From Streptomyces sp. IMTB 2501 (GTDB lineage Bacteria > Actinomycetota > Actinomycetes > Streptomycetales > Streptomycetaceae), in contig NZ_MQUS01000020.1 of assembly GCF_001953885.1 (NCBI RefSeq), positions 62,001 to 126,000 on the forward strand: a stretch of DNA of 64,000 nt, given 5' to 3'. Positions 9,320-19,105 of the stretch are shown in pieces (position 1 is the first letter of the stretch; each line of letters opens with the position of its first letter). Below the pieces are notes generated by a model. It did not search any database. It was not told the DNA's origin and saw nothing but the letters and a program-made list of their open reading frames with translations. The position numbers and the translations under genes were made by a program.

Positions 9320-10048
9320 ATGCGCGTCGAGATCTGGAGCGACATCGCCTGCCCCTGGTGCTACGTGGGCAAGGCCCGCTTCGAGAAGGCGCTGGCTGCC
9401 TTCCCGCACCGCGACGACGTCGAGGTGGTGCACCGCTCCTTCGAGCTGGACCCGGGCCGCGCCAAGGGTGACGTCCAGCCGGTGATCACCATGCTCACCA
9501 GGAAGTACGGCATGAGCGAGGCGCAGGCCGAGGCCGGCGAGGACAACCTGGGCGCCCAGGCCGCCGCCGAGGGCCTGGACTACCGCACCCGGGGCCGCGA
9601 CCACGGCAACACCTTCGACATGCACCGCCTGCTGCACTTCGCCAAGGAGCAGGGCCGGCAGGACGAGCTGATCCAGCTCCTGTACCGGGCGAACTTCGCC
9701 GAGGAGCGGTCCGTCTTCACCGAGGGTGACGAGCGACTGGTGGAGCTGGCCGCCGAGGCCGGACTGGACGCCGGGGCCGCCCGCGCGGTGCTCGCCGACC
9801 CGTCCCGCTACGCCGACGAGGTCCGCGCCGACGAGCGAGAGGCCGCCCAGCTCGGCGCGACCGGCGTGCCGTTCTTCGTCCTCGACCGGCAGTACGGCGT
9901 CTCCGGCGCCCAGCCCGCCGAGGTCTTCACCCGGGCGCTGACCCAGGCCTGGGGCGAGCACTCCGCGCTGACGCTGGTCGAGCAGGGGAGCCAAGAGGAT
10001 GGGGACGCCTGCGGACCCGACGGCTGCGCGGTGCCCCCGCAGGGCTGA
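9320..10048 (+). CDS. FrnE-like DsbA-family oxidoreductase
   Basis: 242-residue cytoplasmic thioredoxin-fold protein with the active site CPWC at about residues 11-14, an inserted helical domain, and the cis-proline segment TGVPFFVLD near residue 177. This architecture matches the FrnE/DsbA-like oxidoreductases of actinobacteria, which act on disulfides or on polyketide-type substrates. No signal peptide. ATG 9320 has a GGAGAG site upstream; the frame is open from 9257 but that extension has no ribosome site. The C-terminal CGPDGC motif adds an extra Cys pair. Confidence 0.88.
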   Translation: MRVEIWSDIACPWCYVGKARFEKALAAFPHRDDVEVVHRSFELDPGRAKGDVQPVITMLTRKYGMSEAQAEAGEDNLGAQAAAEGLDYRTRGRDHGNTFDMHRLLHFAKEQGRQDELIQLLYRANFAEERSVFTEGDERLVELAAEAGLDAGAARAVLADPSRYADEVRADEREAAQLGATGVPFFVLDRQYGVSGAQPAEVFTRALTQAWGEHSALTLVEQGSQEDGDACGPDGCAVPPQG

Positions 10049-10143
10049 AACCGCAGGCCGGGGCGATTGCATAAGCATCCCTAAGGGGAACCACGTAAAA
10101 ATCGGCAATGGACGGGTAGTTCCCTGGGCCGCAGAGTGGTCCC

Positions 10144-11205
10144 ATGGACACCACGGAGACGTTCGACGGCCTCGTCCGCGCCGAGTTCCACCCGAAGACC
10201 AGTTACCTGAACACCGCGAGCAACGGCCTGCTGCCCGCCCGCGCGGTCGCCGCCCTGCACGAGGCGGCCCTGATGCGGGCGGAGGGCCGCCCGCTGCTCC
10301 CGCTCTACGAGGGCGTGGAGATCTGCCGGGAGCAGTACGCCCGGCTGGCCGGCGTCCCGGCCACCAGGGTCGCGGCGGGCGCTTCGGTCGCCGCCCACAC
10401 CGGAGTGATCGCCGCCTCGCTGCCCCCGGGCGCAGAAGTCCTCACCGCGGAGGAGGACTTCACCTCCGTGCTGAACCCGTTCCACGTCCGCGGTGACCTC
10501 AAGGTGCGCTCGGTTCCGCTGGAGCGGATCGCCGAGTCCGTCCGCCCGGGCACCGCGCTCGTCGCCGTCAGCGCCGTCCAGTCCGCCGACGGGCGGGTCG
10601 CCGACCTGCCCGCGGTGCGCGAGGCCGCCCGTGAGCACGGCGCCCGCACTTACGTCGACCTCTCCCAGTGCGTCGGCTGGCTCCCGGTGGACGCGTCCCA
10701 GTACGACTTCACCGCCACCGTCTCCTTCAAGTGGCTGCTCGGCCCGCACGGCGCGGCCTTCCTCACCGTTCCCGAGGACTTCGGCGGGCTCACTCCGCTG
10801 CTCGCGGGCTGGGTCGCGGCCGAGGCGCCCTGGGACAGCTGCTACGGCCCGGTGGCCGAACTCGCCCACTCCGCACGGCGGTTCGACCTCACCCACGCCC
10901 TGTTCACCTACGCCGGACTGCGCAGCTCCCTCGAACTGCTGGAGGAGCTCGGGGCGTCCGCGGTGCACGAGCACGCCGTGCGCCTCGCCGCCCGCTTCCG
11001 CGCCGGACTCGCCACGCTCGGCCACGAGGCGGTGCCCGCTCCCGGCTCGGCGATCGTCTCCGTCCCCGGACTCGGTGCCCGTCAGAAGGAGTTGAGCCGC
11101 GCCGGTATCGAGGTCTCCGACCGCGCCGGCAACCTGCGTGCCGCCTTCCACCTCTACAACACCGGGACGGACGTGGACCGCCTGCTGAACGCCCTGGCCG
11201 ACTGA
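10144..11205 (+). CDS. Class V PLP-dependent aminotransferase family protein
   Basis: 353-residue fold-type I enzyme of the class V (NifS/isopenicillin N epimerase-like) group. The pyridoxal lysine is probably Lys196 in TVSFKWLLGPHG, with the cofactor-binding Asp in YVDLSQCVGW. No Cys is placed for desulfurase activity in the usual position. It ends just before a strong hairpin terminator and faces the convergent ectD. A second class V enzyme lies on the other side of the ect operon (15419). Substrate unknown. Confidence 0.87.
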   Translation: MDTTETFDGLVRAEFHPKTSYLNTASNGLLPARAVAALHEAALMRAEGRPLLPLYEGVEICREQYARLAGVPATRVAAGASVAAHTGVIAASLPPGAEVLTAEEDFTSVLNPFHVRGDLKVRSVPLERIAESVRPGTALVAVSAVQSADGRVADLPAVREAAREHGARTYVDLSQCVGWLPVDASQYDFTATVSFKWLLGPHGAAFLTVPEDFGGLTPLLAGWVAAEAPWDSCYGPVAELAHSARRFDLTHALFTYAGLRSSLELLEELGASAVHEHAVRLAARFRAGLATLGHEAVPAPGSAIVSVPGLGARQKELSRAGIEVSDRAGNLRAAFHLYNTGTDVDRLLNALAD

Positions 11206-11237
11206 CCCCGCTCAGGGGCCCGCGGCGCGCACACGCC

Positions 11238-11268
11238 AGGGGCCTCCACCCAGCCGGTGGAGGCCCCT
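11238..11268. terminator. Strong hairpin terminator between convergent genes
   Basis: Perfect 13-bp stem (AGGGGCCTCCACC / GGTGGAGGCCCCT) with a 5-base loop, 33 bases after the aminotransferase stop and downstream of ectD on the other strand. Symmetric, so it could serve both directions. No T-run follows, as is common in high-GC actinobacteria. Confidence 0.8.
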
Positions 11269-11298
11269 GCGGCGCGTGGGTTCAGAGACCCACGGGGT

Positions 11299-11407
11299 TC
11301 AGCGGACGGGAGTGAAGTCCCTCGCCCCGATGCTGCATTCTCCGGGGGGCGACCCCCGGGCCCCCGGCCGATCTCACCGGACGGGAGTGAAGTCCCTCGC
11401 CCCGATG
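11299..11407. repeat. Duplicated 3' tail of ectD flanking a GC-rich spacer
   Basis: Bases 11299-11332 and 11374-11407 match at 33 of 34 positions. The second copy is the real end of ectD (last codons IGARDFTPVR and stop); the first is a detached copy 75 bases downstream that would encode the same tail. The 41 bases between hold a CCGGGG-GCGACC-CCCGGG hairpin, a sequence type I associate with dispersed Streptomyces intergenic repeats. Confidence 0.85.
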
Positions 11408-12267
11408 AACTCGGGTCGCCGCACCGGAGCCGCGAAGGGCTCCACGGCGGCGTTGTCCACGCTGTTGAACACGATGAACACGTTGCTGCGCGGGAACGGG
11501 GTGATGTTGTCGCCGGAGCCGTGCATGCAGTTGCAGTCGAACCAGGTCGCCGAGCCGGCCTTGCCGGTGAACAGCCGGATGCCGTGCGCGCCCGCCAGCG
11601 AGGTCAGTGCCTCGTCGGACGGCGTGCCCGCGTCCTGCATCTGCAGCGACTTCTTGTAGTTGTCCCGGGGCGTCTCACCGGCGCAGCCCAGGAACGTCTT
11701 GTGCGAGCCCGGCATGATCATCAGGCCGCCGTTGGTGTCGTGGTTCTCCGTCAGGGCGATGGAGACGGACACCGTGCGCATGTTGGGCAGGCCGTCCTCG
11801 GCGTGCCAGGTCTCGAAGTCCGAGTGCCAGTAGAAGCCGCTCGCCCCGAAGCCCGGCTTGACGTTGATCCGGGACTGGTGGACGTACACGTCCGAGCCGA
11901 GGATCTGCCGGGCCCGGCCGACCACCCGCTCATCGCGCACCAGGTTCGCGAACACCTCGCTGATCCGGTGCACCTCGAAGACCGAGCGGATCTCCTTCGA
12001 CTTGGGCTCAACGATGGAGCGGTCGTCGGCGCGGATCGCCGGGTCGGTGACCAGCCGTTCCAGCTCGCGCCGGTAGACCTCGACCTCGTCCGGGGTGATC
12101 AGCTGCTCGATGGCGAGGAAGCCGTCACGGTCGTACCCCTGCAGATCGGCCGCGGGGATCGGGCCCGGCGTGTCCGGGGAACCCCAGACGACCGGGTCCT
12201 GACGCGGGACGGTCACCTCGGTGGTGCCGCGGGTCGGGTAGAGATCGGTGACGCCGGCAGTGGTCAT
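11374..12267 (-). CDS. ectD: Ectoine hydroxylase
   Basis: 297-residue Fe(II)/2-oxoglutarate dioxygenase that converts ectoine to 5-hydroxyectoine. The iron ligands are visible as His148 and Asp150 in FYWHSDFETWH and His249 in NCMHGSGDN, and the EctD signature region (QSRINVKPGFGASGFYWHSD) is intact. It is the last gene of ectABCD, starting 6 bases after the ectC stop; its ribosome site GAGGAGG lies within the last ectC codons. Its 3' tail is duplicated just downstream. Confidence 0.97.
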   Translation of the reverse strand: MTTAGVTDLYPTRGTTEVTVPRQDPVVWGSPDTPGPIPAADLQGYDRDGFLAIEQLITPDEVEVYRRELERLVTDPAIRADDRSIVEPKSKEIRSVFEVHRISEVFANLVRDERVVGRARQILGSDVYVHQSRINVKPGFGASGFYWHSDFETWHAEDGLPNMRTVSVSIALTENHDTNGGLMIMPGSHKTFLGCAGETPRDNYKKSLQMQDAGTPSDEALTSLAGAHGIRLFTGKAGSATWFDCNCMHGSGDNITPFPRSNVFIVFNSVDNAAVEPFAAPVRRPEFIGARDFTPVR

Positions 12268-12273
12268 GGGTTC

Positions 12274-12678
12274 TCACACCTCCTCGGGCTCGGTGAGCAG
12301 CGGGTAGACGCCGTTCTCGTCGTGGTCCTCCCGACCGGTCACGGGCGGGTTGAACACGCAGATGCAGTGGAAGTCCTCCTTGACGCGCAGTGTGTGCCGC
12401 TCGTGGCCGTTGAGGAGGTACATGGTGCCGGGGGTGATGATGTACGTCTCCCCGGTCTCGCGGTCGGTGAGTTCGGCCTCACCCTGGGTGCAGACGACGG
12501 CCTCGATGTGGTTGGCGTACCACATCGACGTCTCGGTCCCGGCATAGAGGATGGTCTCGTGCAGGGAGAAGCCGACCCGCTCCTTGGCCAGGACGATCCG
12601 CTTGCTCTCCCAGGTGCCGGACTTCGCCTTGACGTGCCGGTCGGTGCCTTCGATGTCCTTGAACGATCGGACGATCAC
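12274..12678 (-). CDS. ectC: L-ectoine synthase
   Basis: 134-residue cupin enzyme that cyclises N-gamma-acetyl-diaminobutyrate to ectoine. Recognised by the N-terminus MIVRSFKDIEGTDRHV, the cupin segment WYANHIEAVVCTQGEAEL with the metal-binding Glu, and GTMYLLNGHERHTLR with the second cupin His. GTG start with AGGAAG upstream. Third gene of the ectABCD operon, 42 bases after ectB. Confidence 0.97.
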   Translation of the reverse strand: MIVRSFKDIEGTDRHVKAKSGTWESKRIVLAKERVGFSLHETILYAGTETSMWYANHIEAVVCTQGEAELTDRETGETYIITPGTMYLLNGHERHTLRVKEDFHCICVFNPPVTGREDHDENGVYPLLTEPEEV

Positions 12679-12720
12679 GGTGGTGCTCTTCCTCCTGGTC
12701 GGTCGTGCGGTCAGTACGGT

Positions 12721-13992
12721 TCAGGCGGTTTCCCGGACGGCACGGGCGAGAACGCGCAGGCCCTCGTCGAGCTCGTCGGGGGTGATGGTGAGGGCGGGCA
12801 GCAGCTTGACGACCTCGCTCTCAGGTCCGGACGTCTCGATGAGCAGCCCGAGTTCGAAGGCCCGCTGGGCGATCCGTGAGGCCCGGCCCTTGTCGTGGAA
12901 CTCGATGCCCCACACCAGACCGCGGCCGCGGTACTCCTTCACATCGGCGAGGTTCTCCTCGGTGACGGAGATCAGCGCCTGTTCGACCTGCTCACCCCGG
13001 GCGCGGGTCTGCTTCTCCATGGCCGAGCCGTCCGCCCAGTACGTCTCTAGCGCCGCGGTGGCGGTCACGAACGCGGGGTTGTTGCCCCGGAAGGTGCCGT
13101 TGTGCTCGCCCGGCTCCCAGACGTCCAGCTCGGGCTTGAACAGGCACAGCGACATCGGCAGCCCGTACCCGCTGATCGACTTGGACACCGTGACGATGTC
13201 CGGCGCGATCCCCGCCTCCTCGAACGAGAAGAAGGCGCCGGTACGGCCGCAGCCCATCTGGATGTCGTCGACGATCAGCAGCATGTCCTGCCGCTCGCAC
13301 AGTTCCTTCAGCGCGCGCAGCCACTCGGGCCGGGCGACGTTGATGCCGCCCTCGCCCTGCACGGTCTCCACGATCACGGCGGCGGGCTTGTTCAGCCCGG
13401 AGCCCTGGTCCTCAAGAAGGCGCTCGAACCAGAGGAAGTCCGGGACCGTGCCGTCGAAGTAGTTGTCGAACGGCATCGGTGTGCCGTGCACCAGCGGGAT
13501 CCCGGCGCCGGCCCGTTTGAAGGCGTTGCCGGTCACGGCGAGTGAGCCCAGCGACATCCCGTGGAAGGCGTTGGTGAACGAGACGATGGCCTCGCGGCCC
13601 TTCACCTTCCGGGCCAGTTTCAGCGCCGACTCCACGGCGTTGGTGCCGGTCGGCCCCGGGAACATGACCTTGTACGGCAGATCGCGCGGGCGCAGCACCA
13701 GATCCTGGAAGGCCTGCAGGAAGGACCGCTTGGCCGTGGTCGACATGTCGAGGCCGTGGGTCACCCCGTCCCGTGCCAGATAGTCGATCAACGCCCGTTT
13801 GAGTACGGGGTTGTTATGGCCGTAGTTGAGTGAGCCGGCGCCGGCGAAGAAGTCGAGGTACACATGACCGTCCTCGTCGTACATCCGGCTGCCCTGCGCG
13901 CGGTCGAAGACCGTGGGCCAGCCGCGGCAGTAGCTGCGCACCTCGGACTCAAGGGTCTCGAAGACGCTGAGGTCGGGCTGGGTGATGGTCAC
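12721..13992 (-). CDS. ectB: L-2,4-diaminobutyrate aminotransferase
   Basis: 423-residue class III aminotransferase that converts aspartate beta-semialdehyde to 2,4-diaminobutyrate, the first step of ectoine synthesis. The PLP lysine is Lys271 in TVSKSISGYGLPM; the Asp of the cofactor pocket is in LIVDDIQMGCGRTG. The GTG start at 13992 gives the usual EctB length and N-terminus; the frame stays open far upstream through ectA only because of GC bias. It begins 32 bases after the ectA stop. Confidence 0.96.
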   Translation of the reverse strand: MTITQPDLSVFETLESEVRSYCRGWPTVFDRAQGSRMYDEDGHVYLDFFAGAGSLNYGHNNPVLKRALIDYLARDGVTHGLDMSTTAKRSFLQAFQDLVLRPRDLPYKVMFPGPTGTNAVESALKLARKVKGREAIVSFTNAFHGMSLGSLAVTGNAFKRAGAGIPLVHGTPMPFDNYFDGTVPDFLWFERLLEDQGSGLNKPAAVIVETVQGEGGINVARPEWLRALKELCERQDMLLIVDDIQMGCGRTGAFFSFEEAGIAPDIVTVSKSISGYGLPMSLCLFKPELDVWEPGEHNGTFRGNNPAFVTATAALETYWADGSAMEKQTRARGEQVEQALISVTEENLADVKEYRGRGLVWGIEFHDKGRASRIAQRAFELGLLIETSGPESEVVKLLPALTITPDELDEGLRVLARAVRETA

Positions 13993-14024
13993 GGTGAATC
14001 GCTCCTCAGGCGAGGTGAAGGGGG

Positions 14025-14546
14025 TCAACGGGCCGCTGTGACGGAGGTCAACGGGCCGATGCGGTACAGGACTTCGGGGTCGTGCGGACCGTCGGGGAAC
14101 AGCTCGGCGGCGAACAGCACCTCGCGCTCCAGGCGTGCCCCGTGCCGGGCGGCGAACGAGGTGAACAGCCGCTCGGAGGCGGTGTTGCCGGGGGTGATGG
14201 TCGTCTCCACGTCGGTGATGCCGCGCTCGGCGGTGAGCCGTGCGGTCAGCCCGTCCACCAGCGCGGCGGCGATGCCGAGCCCCCGGTGGCCGGAGTCGAC
14301 GGCCACCTGCCAGACGAGCAGGGTGCGGGGGCGCTCCGGCCGCACGTAGCCGGTGATGAAACCGACCGGCTCCCCGTCCGCACCGCGCGCCACCGCCGAG
14401 GTGCCGGCGAAGTCCCGGCACCACAGCAGATAGCTGTACGAGGAGTTCAAGTCGAGGGTTTTCGATTCCTTGGCGAGACGCCAGAGCGCGGCTCCGTCGG
14501 TCACCGCCGGCTGGTCGATCAGAAGGTCTGCGGGTGCGGCAGTCAT
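14025..14546 (-). CDS. ectA: L-2,4-diaminobutyric acid acetyltransferase
   Basis: 173-residue GNAT enzyme that acetylates diaminobutyrate at the gamma amino group. Characteristic EctA features are SYSYLLWCRDF, the acetyl-CoA motif VDSGHRGLGIAAALVDGL and VETTITPGNTASERLF. First gene of the operon, preceded by a 266-base AT-richer region that should carry the osmotic/salt-responsive promoter. No strong Shine-Dalgarno is seen before ATG 14546. Confidence 0.96.
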   Translation of the reverse strand: MTAAPADLLIDQPAVTDGAALWRLAKESKTLDLNSSYSYLLWCRDFAGTSAVARGADGEPVGFITGYVRPERPRTLLVWQVAVDSGHRGLGIAAALVDGLTARLTAERGITDVETTITPGNTASERLFTSFAARHGARLEREVLFAAELFPDGPHDPEVLYRIGPLTSVTAAR

Positions 14547-14812
14547 GCGGCACGAATTTAGCGAGGTGAATTGGGAAATGCACGGGCGCCGTCGCTGTGC
14601 CGCACAGGGATCACACTGAAATGTCCGGATTGCACCATGGCAAACCTGGGCAAATTAACTCGGATGTGGAGTGCGTCACAGTAAGCAGATCGTCAAGATC
14701 TCGCCAGAAACCTGTTGGAAAACTCCCCCGTTTAGCTTCGCAAAAAGCGGGCAGAAGGATACGGGAAGCTATCGTCCAGGAAATTAGCGGGAATTGTGAA
14801 GTTAAATTGAAT
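14547..14812 (-). promoter_or_regulatory. Upstream region of the ect operon
   Basis: 266 bases without a convincing gene and clearly richer in A+T than the surroundings, consistent with a promoter region. A TTGACG hexamer (minus strand, 14691-14696) could be a -35 box, but I cannot find a convincing -10 at the normal distance. A 77-codon frame on the minus strand (14611-14844) overlaps the end of the next gene and shows no family resemblance, so I do not call it. Confidence 0.4.
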
Positions 14813-15349
14813 TCAGGTTCCGGTGGTTCCGTCGATTCGTTCACGCAGAATGTCGGCGTGGCCGTTGTGCCGGGCGTACTCCTCGATGAGGTGGATCAGC
14901 ACCCAGCGCACGCTGACCTCGACACCGATCATCGGCTCGTCGACGATCCGTCCGGTGTCCGCCAGGTCCCGCTCGGCCAGCAGCTCCCGGCCGCGCGCGA
15001 GCTCCGCCCGCCACACGGCCAGCGCGTCCTCCAGCCCACACTCCGCATCGAGCCCGTACTCCGCTTCCTCCCCGAAGACCCGCGGCACGTCCAGCCCGGC
15101 GAGCACCCGCTGGAACCAGTTCCGCTCGACCTCCGCGAGATGCTGGACGAGCCCCAGCAGGGTCAACGAAGACGGCTCGGCCGAGGCGAGCCGCGCTTGC
15201 CCGTCGTCCAGCCCCCGGCATTTCAGCTCCAGGGTGGCCCGGTGGAAGTCCAGCCAGCCTTCCAGCATGGCGCGCTCGGGCCCGGTCATCGGGGGAACGG
15301 GGCGGCCGTCGGGGAGGGTGTGCGGGGGCTGGGGTGTGTTGTGGGTCAT
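14813..15349 (-). CDS. DinB family (DUF664) protein
   Basis: 178-residue helical protein of the DinB/YfiT four-helix bundle superfamily. Typical segments are TLLGLVQHLAEVERNWFQRVL, carrying a metal-ligand-like His, and the C-terminal VRWVLIHLIEEYARHNGHADILRERIDG with the second and third His. Such proteins often use mycothiol or bacillithiol as cosubstrate or detoxify electrophiles. Same direction as ect but separated by the AT-rich spacer, so probably not part of that operon. Confidence 0.9.
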   Translation of the reverse strand: MTHNTPQPPHTLPDGRPVPPMTGPERAMLEGWLDFHRATLELKCRGLDDGQARLASAEPSSLTLLGLVQHLAEVERNWFQRVLAGLDVPRVFGEEAEYGLDAECGLEDALAVWRAELARGRELLAERDLADTGRIVDEPMIGVEVSVRWVLIHLIEEYARHNGHADILRERIDGTTGT

Positions 15350-15418
15350 GTGGGGAGGATGGCATGGACCACTGACATCGACGCGGCCGAGCGTCGCGAA
15401 GGAGCACCCCGCCCGGCG

Positions 15419-16462
15419 TCAGACGCCGAGCGCCTCCCCGATCGCCGCCAGACACCTCCGCACCGTCTCCGGCGAAGCGTCCGCCCCGTAGTGGTTGACC
15501 CGGATCATCTCCTTGGCCAACGCGCCCCCACCCGCGGCCAGCGGCAACGAGGGATCACTCGACAGCGCCCGGGCCACCAGCTCCGACGCCACCACCCCCG
15601 GCGGCACCCGAAGCGTCGTAGCCACCGGCGCGGCGTCGGAAGCCTCGTACACATACGGCTCAAGGCCCCCGCCCAGGGACACCGCACCGGCCCGCGTGGC
15701 CAGCGCGGCGCGCCGATGCCGGTCCATCACGGCGTCCAGACCCACCGACTCGATCCGCTCCAGACACGCCTGAAGCGCCAGCATCTCCAACTGGGCCGGA
15801 GCGTGCGGCAGTACTACGCGGCCGGCGTCGATCCAGCGCTCCTTCCAGTCCAGCAGGGACAGATAGGAGCGGCGCGGCGCGTGCGGGTTCGCCGCCATCC
15901 GGGCCCAGGCCCGCTCGCTCACCGAGATCGCCGACACACCCGCCGGGCCGCCCATCGCCTTCTGTGCCCCGATCACACACAGGTCCACGCCCCACGCGTC
16001 CGGCAGCACCGGCTCCGCGCCCACCGAGGCGACCGCGTCCAGGTAGAAGAGGGCGCCGTGCTCCCGTACCACCGCGCCGATCTCCGCGACCGGGTTGGTG
16101 TTGCCGGTCGCCGCCTCCGCGTGCACCAGCGACACGAAGTCGATCTCCGGGTGCTCGGCGAACGCCTCCCGGACCTGCGTGGCGGTCACCGCGGTATGGA
16201 AGGGGACGGAGATGTCGTGCACGGTCGCGCCACAGGCGCGCAGCCAGTTGCCGAAGGTCTGGCCGTACGGTCCCGTGATCACGTTCAGGGCCACCGTGTC
16301 CGGACCGGCCGCCGCGCGGATCGCGCCCTCCAGCGGCAGCAGCGCCTCGCCCTGGGTGATCAGCACGTCCTGGCGGGTGTCCAGCAGCCGGGCGACCCCG
16401 TCCTCGATGGCGGCGAAGCGCTCGGCACTCAGCGGGGGCAGATCGAGGAACGGGTGGCTCAC
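15419..16462 (-). CDS. Class V aminotransferase (alanine-glyoxylate/serine-pyruvate type)
   Basis: 347-residue PLP enzyme. The probable Schiff-base lysine is Lys168 in CVIGAQKAMGGPAGVSA, a position and context characteristic of alanine-glyoxylate or purine-catabolic (S)-ureidoglycine-glyoxylate aminotransferases. The N-terminal region has GPYGQTFGNW and VHAEAATGNTNP. Divergent from a polar amino acid ABC transporter, which suggests that an imported amino compound may be its substrate; this is inference. Confidence 0.88.
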   Translation of the reverse strand: MSHPFLDLPPLSAERFAAIEDGVARLLDTRQDVLITQGEALLPLEGAIRAAAGPDTVALNVITGPYGQTFGNWLRACGATVHDISVPFHTAVTATQVREAFAEHPEIDFVSLVHAEAATGNTNPVAEIGAVVREHGALFYLDAVASVGAEPVLPDAWGVDLCVIGAQKAMGGPAGVSAISVSERAWARMAANPHAPRRSYLSLLDWKERWIDAGRVVLPHAPAQLEMLALQACLERIESVGLDAVMDRHRRAALATRAGAVSLGGGLEPYVYEASDAAPVATTLRVPPGVVASELVARALSSDPSLPLAAGGGALAKEMIRVNHYGADASPETVRRCLAAIGEALGV

Positions 16463-16540
16463 GTTGGTGCTCTCTCTTCGTTCACGGAGGTCGGGACTCC
16501 CCCGATCTTAGGTCCAACCGCCCCGAAACCATGGGTTTGA

Positions 16541-16569
16541 TTTGAGAGACTCAAACTCTTCCTTATAAT
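16541..16569 (+). promoter_or_regulatory. Near-consensus promoter with overlapping inverted repeat
   Basis: TTGAGA (16542-16547) and TATAAT (16564-16569) with a 16-base spacer, 47 bases before the transporter start. A perfect inverted repeat TTTGAG-AGA-CTCAAA (16541-16555) covers the -35 box and would be a natural operator for a repressor. A full TATAAT is rare in a genome this rich in G+C. Confidence 0.65.
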
Positions 16570-16615
16570 CGGAACCCACAGTTCCCGCACAAGGTCCCCC
16601 AGACGGAGATCCCCC

Positions 16616-17458
16616 ATGAAAACGCTCGGACGCCGGACCCGCCTTCTGGCCGCCACCACCGCGACGGCCGGGCTCGTGCTCGTGGCCGGTTGCTCCTCCA
16701 GCGGCTCGGGGAGCGGCCCGACGACCGTCAAGGGGGTCCACCTCGCCAAGGCCGGTCAGCTGACCACCTGCACCCACCTGCCGTACCCGCCGTTCCAGTC
16801 GGAGATCAACGGCAAGGTGCAGGGCTTCGACGTCTCCCTCATCGACCTCGTCGCCAAGGACCTCGGCGTCAAGCAGCAGATCCTCGACACGCCGTTCGAG
16901 AACTTCAAGACCGGCGCCTTCCTGAACTCCGGCCAGTGCGACCTGGCCGCCGCCGGCATGACGATCACCGCCGAGCGCAAGAAGAACGTCGACTTCTCCG
17001 ACCCGTACTTCGAGGCCACCCAGGCCGTCCTGGTCGACAAGAGCAGCGGGATCAACTCGCTCGCCGACGTCAAGGCCAAGGGCAGGAAGCTCGGCGCCCA
17101 GGCGCAGACCACCGGCGAGGACTACGCCAAGAGCAAGGGCTTCGACCCGGTCTCCTTCGCCTCCTCCGACGCGGTCCTCAACGGCCTGCGCACCGGACAG
17201 GTCCAGGCCGTCATCATCGACTACCCGGTCGTCCAGGGCTGGCTGAAGGACAAGGCCAACGCCGGCAGGTTCAAGGTCGTCGACAACCTCAAGACCGGCG
17301 AGCAGTACGGCTTCACGGTCAAGAAGGGCAACAAGGCCCTGCTCGACGCCATCAACAAGGCCCTCAAGGGCGCCAAGGCCGACGGCACGTACAAGAAGAT
17401 CTACGAGCAGTGGATCGGCCCGTACAACGCCTCCGTCGCCTCCCCGGCCGCCTCCTGA
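16616..17458 (+). CDS. ABC transporter substrate-binding lipoprotein, polar amino acid family
   Basis: 280-residue extracytoplasmic solute-binding protein. The lipoprotein signal ends in LVAGCSSSG, with lipidated Cys near residue 27. The mature part has the family-3 signature (QGFDVSLIDLVAKDLG), AAAGMTITAERKKNVDFSDP and DAVLNGLRTGQVQAVIIDYP. First gene of a three-gene transporter operon, with a strong promoter directly upstream. Ligand uncertain: likely a polar amino acid or related amine; ectoine-type ligands are possible given the location but not shown. Confidence 0.93.
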   Translation: MKTLGRRTRLLAATTATAGLVLVAGCSSSGSGSGPTTVKGVHLAKAGQLTTCTHLPYPPFQSEINGKVQGFDVSLIDLVAKDLGVKQQILDTPFENFKTGAFLNSGQCDLAAAGMTITAERKKNVDFSDPYFEATQAVLVDKSSGINSLADVKAKGRKLGAQAQTTGEDYAKSKGFDPVSFASSDAVLNGLRTGQVQAVIIDYPVVQGWLKDKANAGRFKVVDNLKTGEQYGFTVKKGNKALLDAINKALKGAKADGTYKKIYEQWIGPYNASVASPAAS

Positions 17459-17463
17459 CCCCC

Positions 17464-18293
17464 ATGACCGACACGGACTCACGTATCCAGCCGAAGAAGA
17501 CCGGGCTGACCCGCCGGCAGAAGCGCCGGCTCTCGCGTGCGGCGCAGTACGCCGTCTTCGTCGCCGCGGTGATCGCCTTCGCGGTCAGCGCGGACTGGGG
17601 GCGGCTGCAGAACCAGTTCGCGCAGGCCCACATCGCGAGGCAGCTGTTCCCTGACCTCATCACGGTGGCCCTCAAGAACACCGTGCTGTACACGCTGTCC
17701 GGCTTTGTCGTCGGCCTGGCCCTCGGCATGGTCATCGCCCTGATGCGCCTGTCGTCCGTGGGGCCCTATCGCTGGCTCGCCGGTATCTACATCGAGATCT
17801 TCCGCGGCCTGCCCGCGCTGCTGATCTTCATCTTCGTCGGCGTAGGCGTGCCGCTGGCCTTCCCGAGCATCCAGTACCCGGGCGGCACCTACGGCAAGGT
17901 CGCCGTCGCCCTCGGACTGGTCTCCGCCGCCTACATGGCCGAGACGATCCGCGCGGGCATCCAGGCCGTGCCCAAGGGACAGATGGAGGCGGCCCGTTCG
18001 CTCGGGTTCTCGCCGGCCCGGGCCATGATCTCCATCATCCTGCCGCAGGCCTTCCGCATCATCCTGCCGCCGCTGACCAACGAACTCGTCCTGCTCTTCA
18101 AGGACTCCTCACTGGTGCTGTTCCTCGGCGTCACCCTGGAGGAGCGCGAACTGTCCAAGTTCGGCAACGACCTGGCCAGCTCGACCGCGAACTCCACGCC
18201 GATCCTGGTCGCGGGCCTGTGCTATCTGCTGATCACGATCCCGCTCAGCCTCGTCGTGCGCCGTATGGAATCCAAGGCCCTAAGGGAGATCCG

Positions 18294-18297
<4 letters not shown>
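17464..18297 (+). CDS. ABC transporter permease, polar amino acid (HisM/GlnP) family
   Basis: 277-residue membrane permease with about five transmembrane segments and the HisM-type EAA loop EAARSLGFSPARAMISIILPQAFRIILPP cut here as EAARSLGFSP to LPQAFR. Segment TVALKNTVLYTLSGFVVGLAL marks the start of the BPD_transp_1 domain. The N-terminus is basic and cytoplasmic. It starts 5 bases after the binding-protein stop and its stop overlaps the ATPase start (GTGA). Single permease, so presumably a homodimer. Confidence 0.93.
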
Positions 18298-19082
<785 letters not shown>

Positions 19083-19105
19083 CCCCAGGTCGTTAAGGTG
19101 CGAGC

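Noticed and set aside
14611..14844. 77-codon ORF upstream of ectA
   Set aside because: Overlaps the end of the DinB gene, no ribosome site or recognisable family; more likely promoter region.
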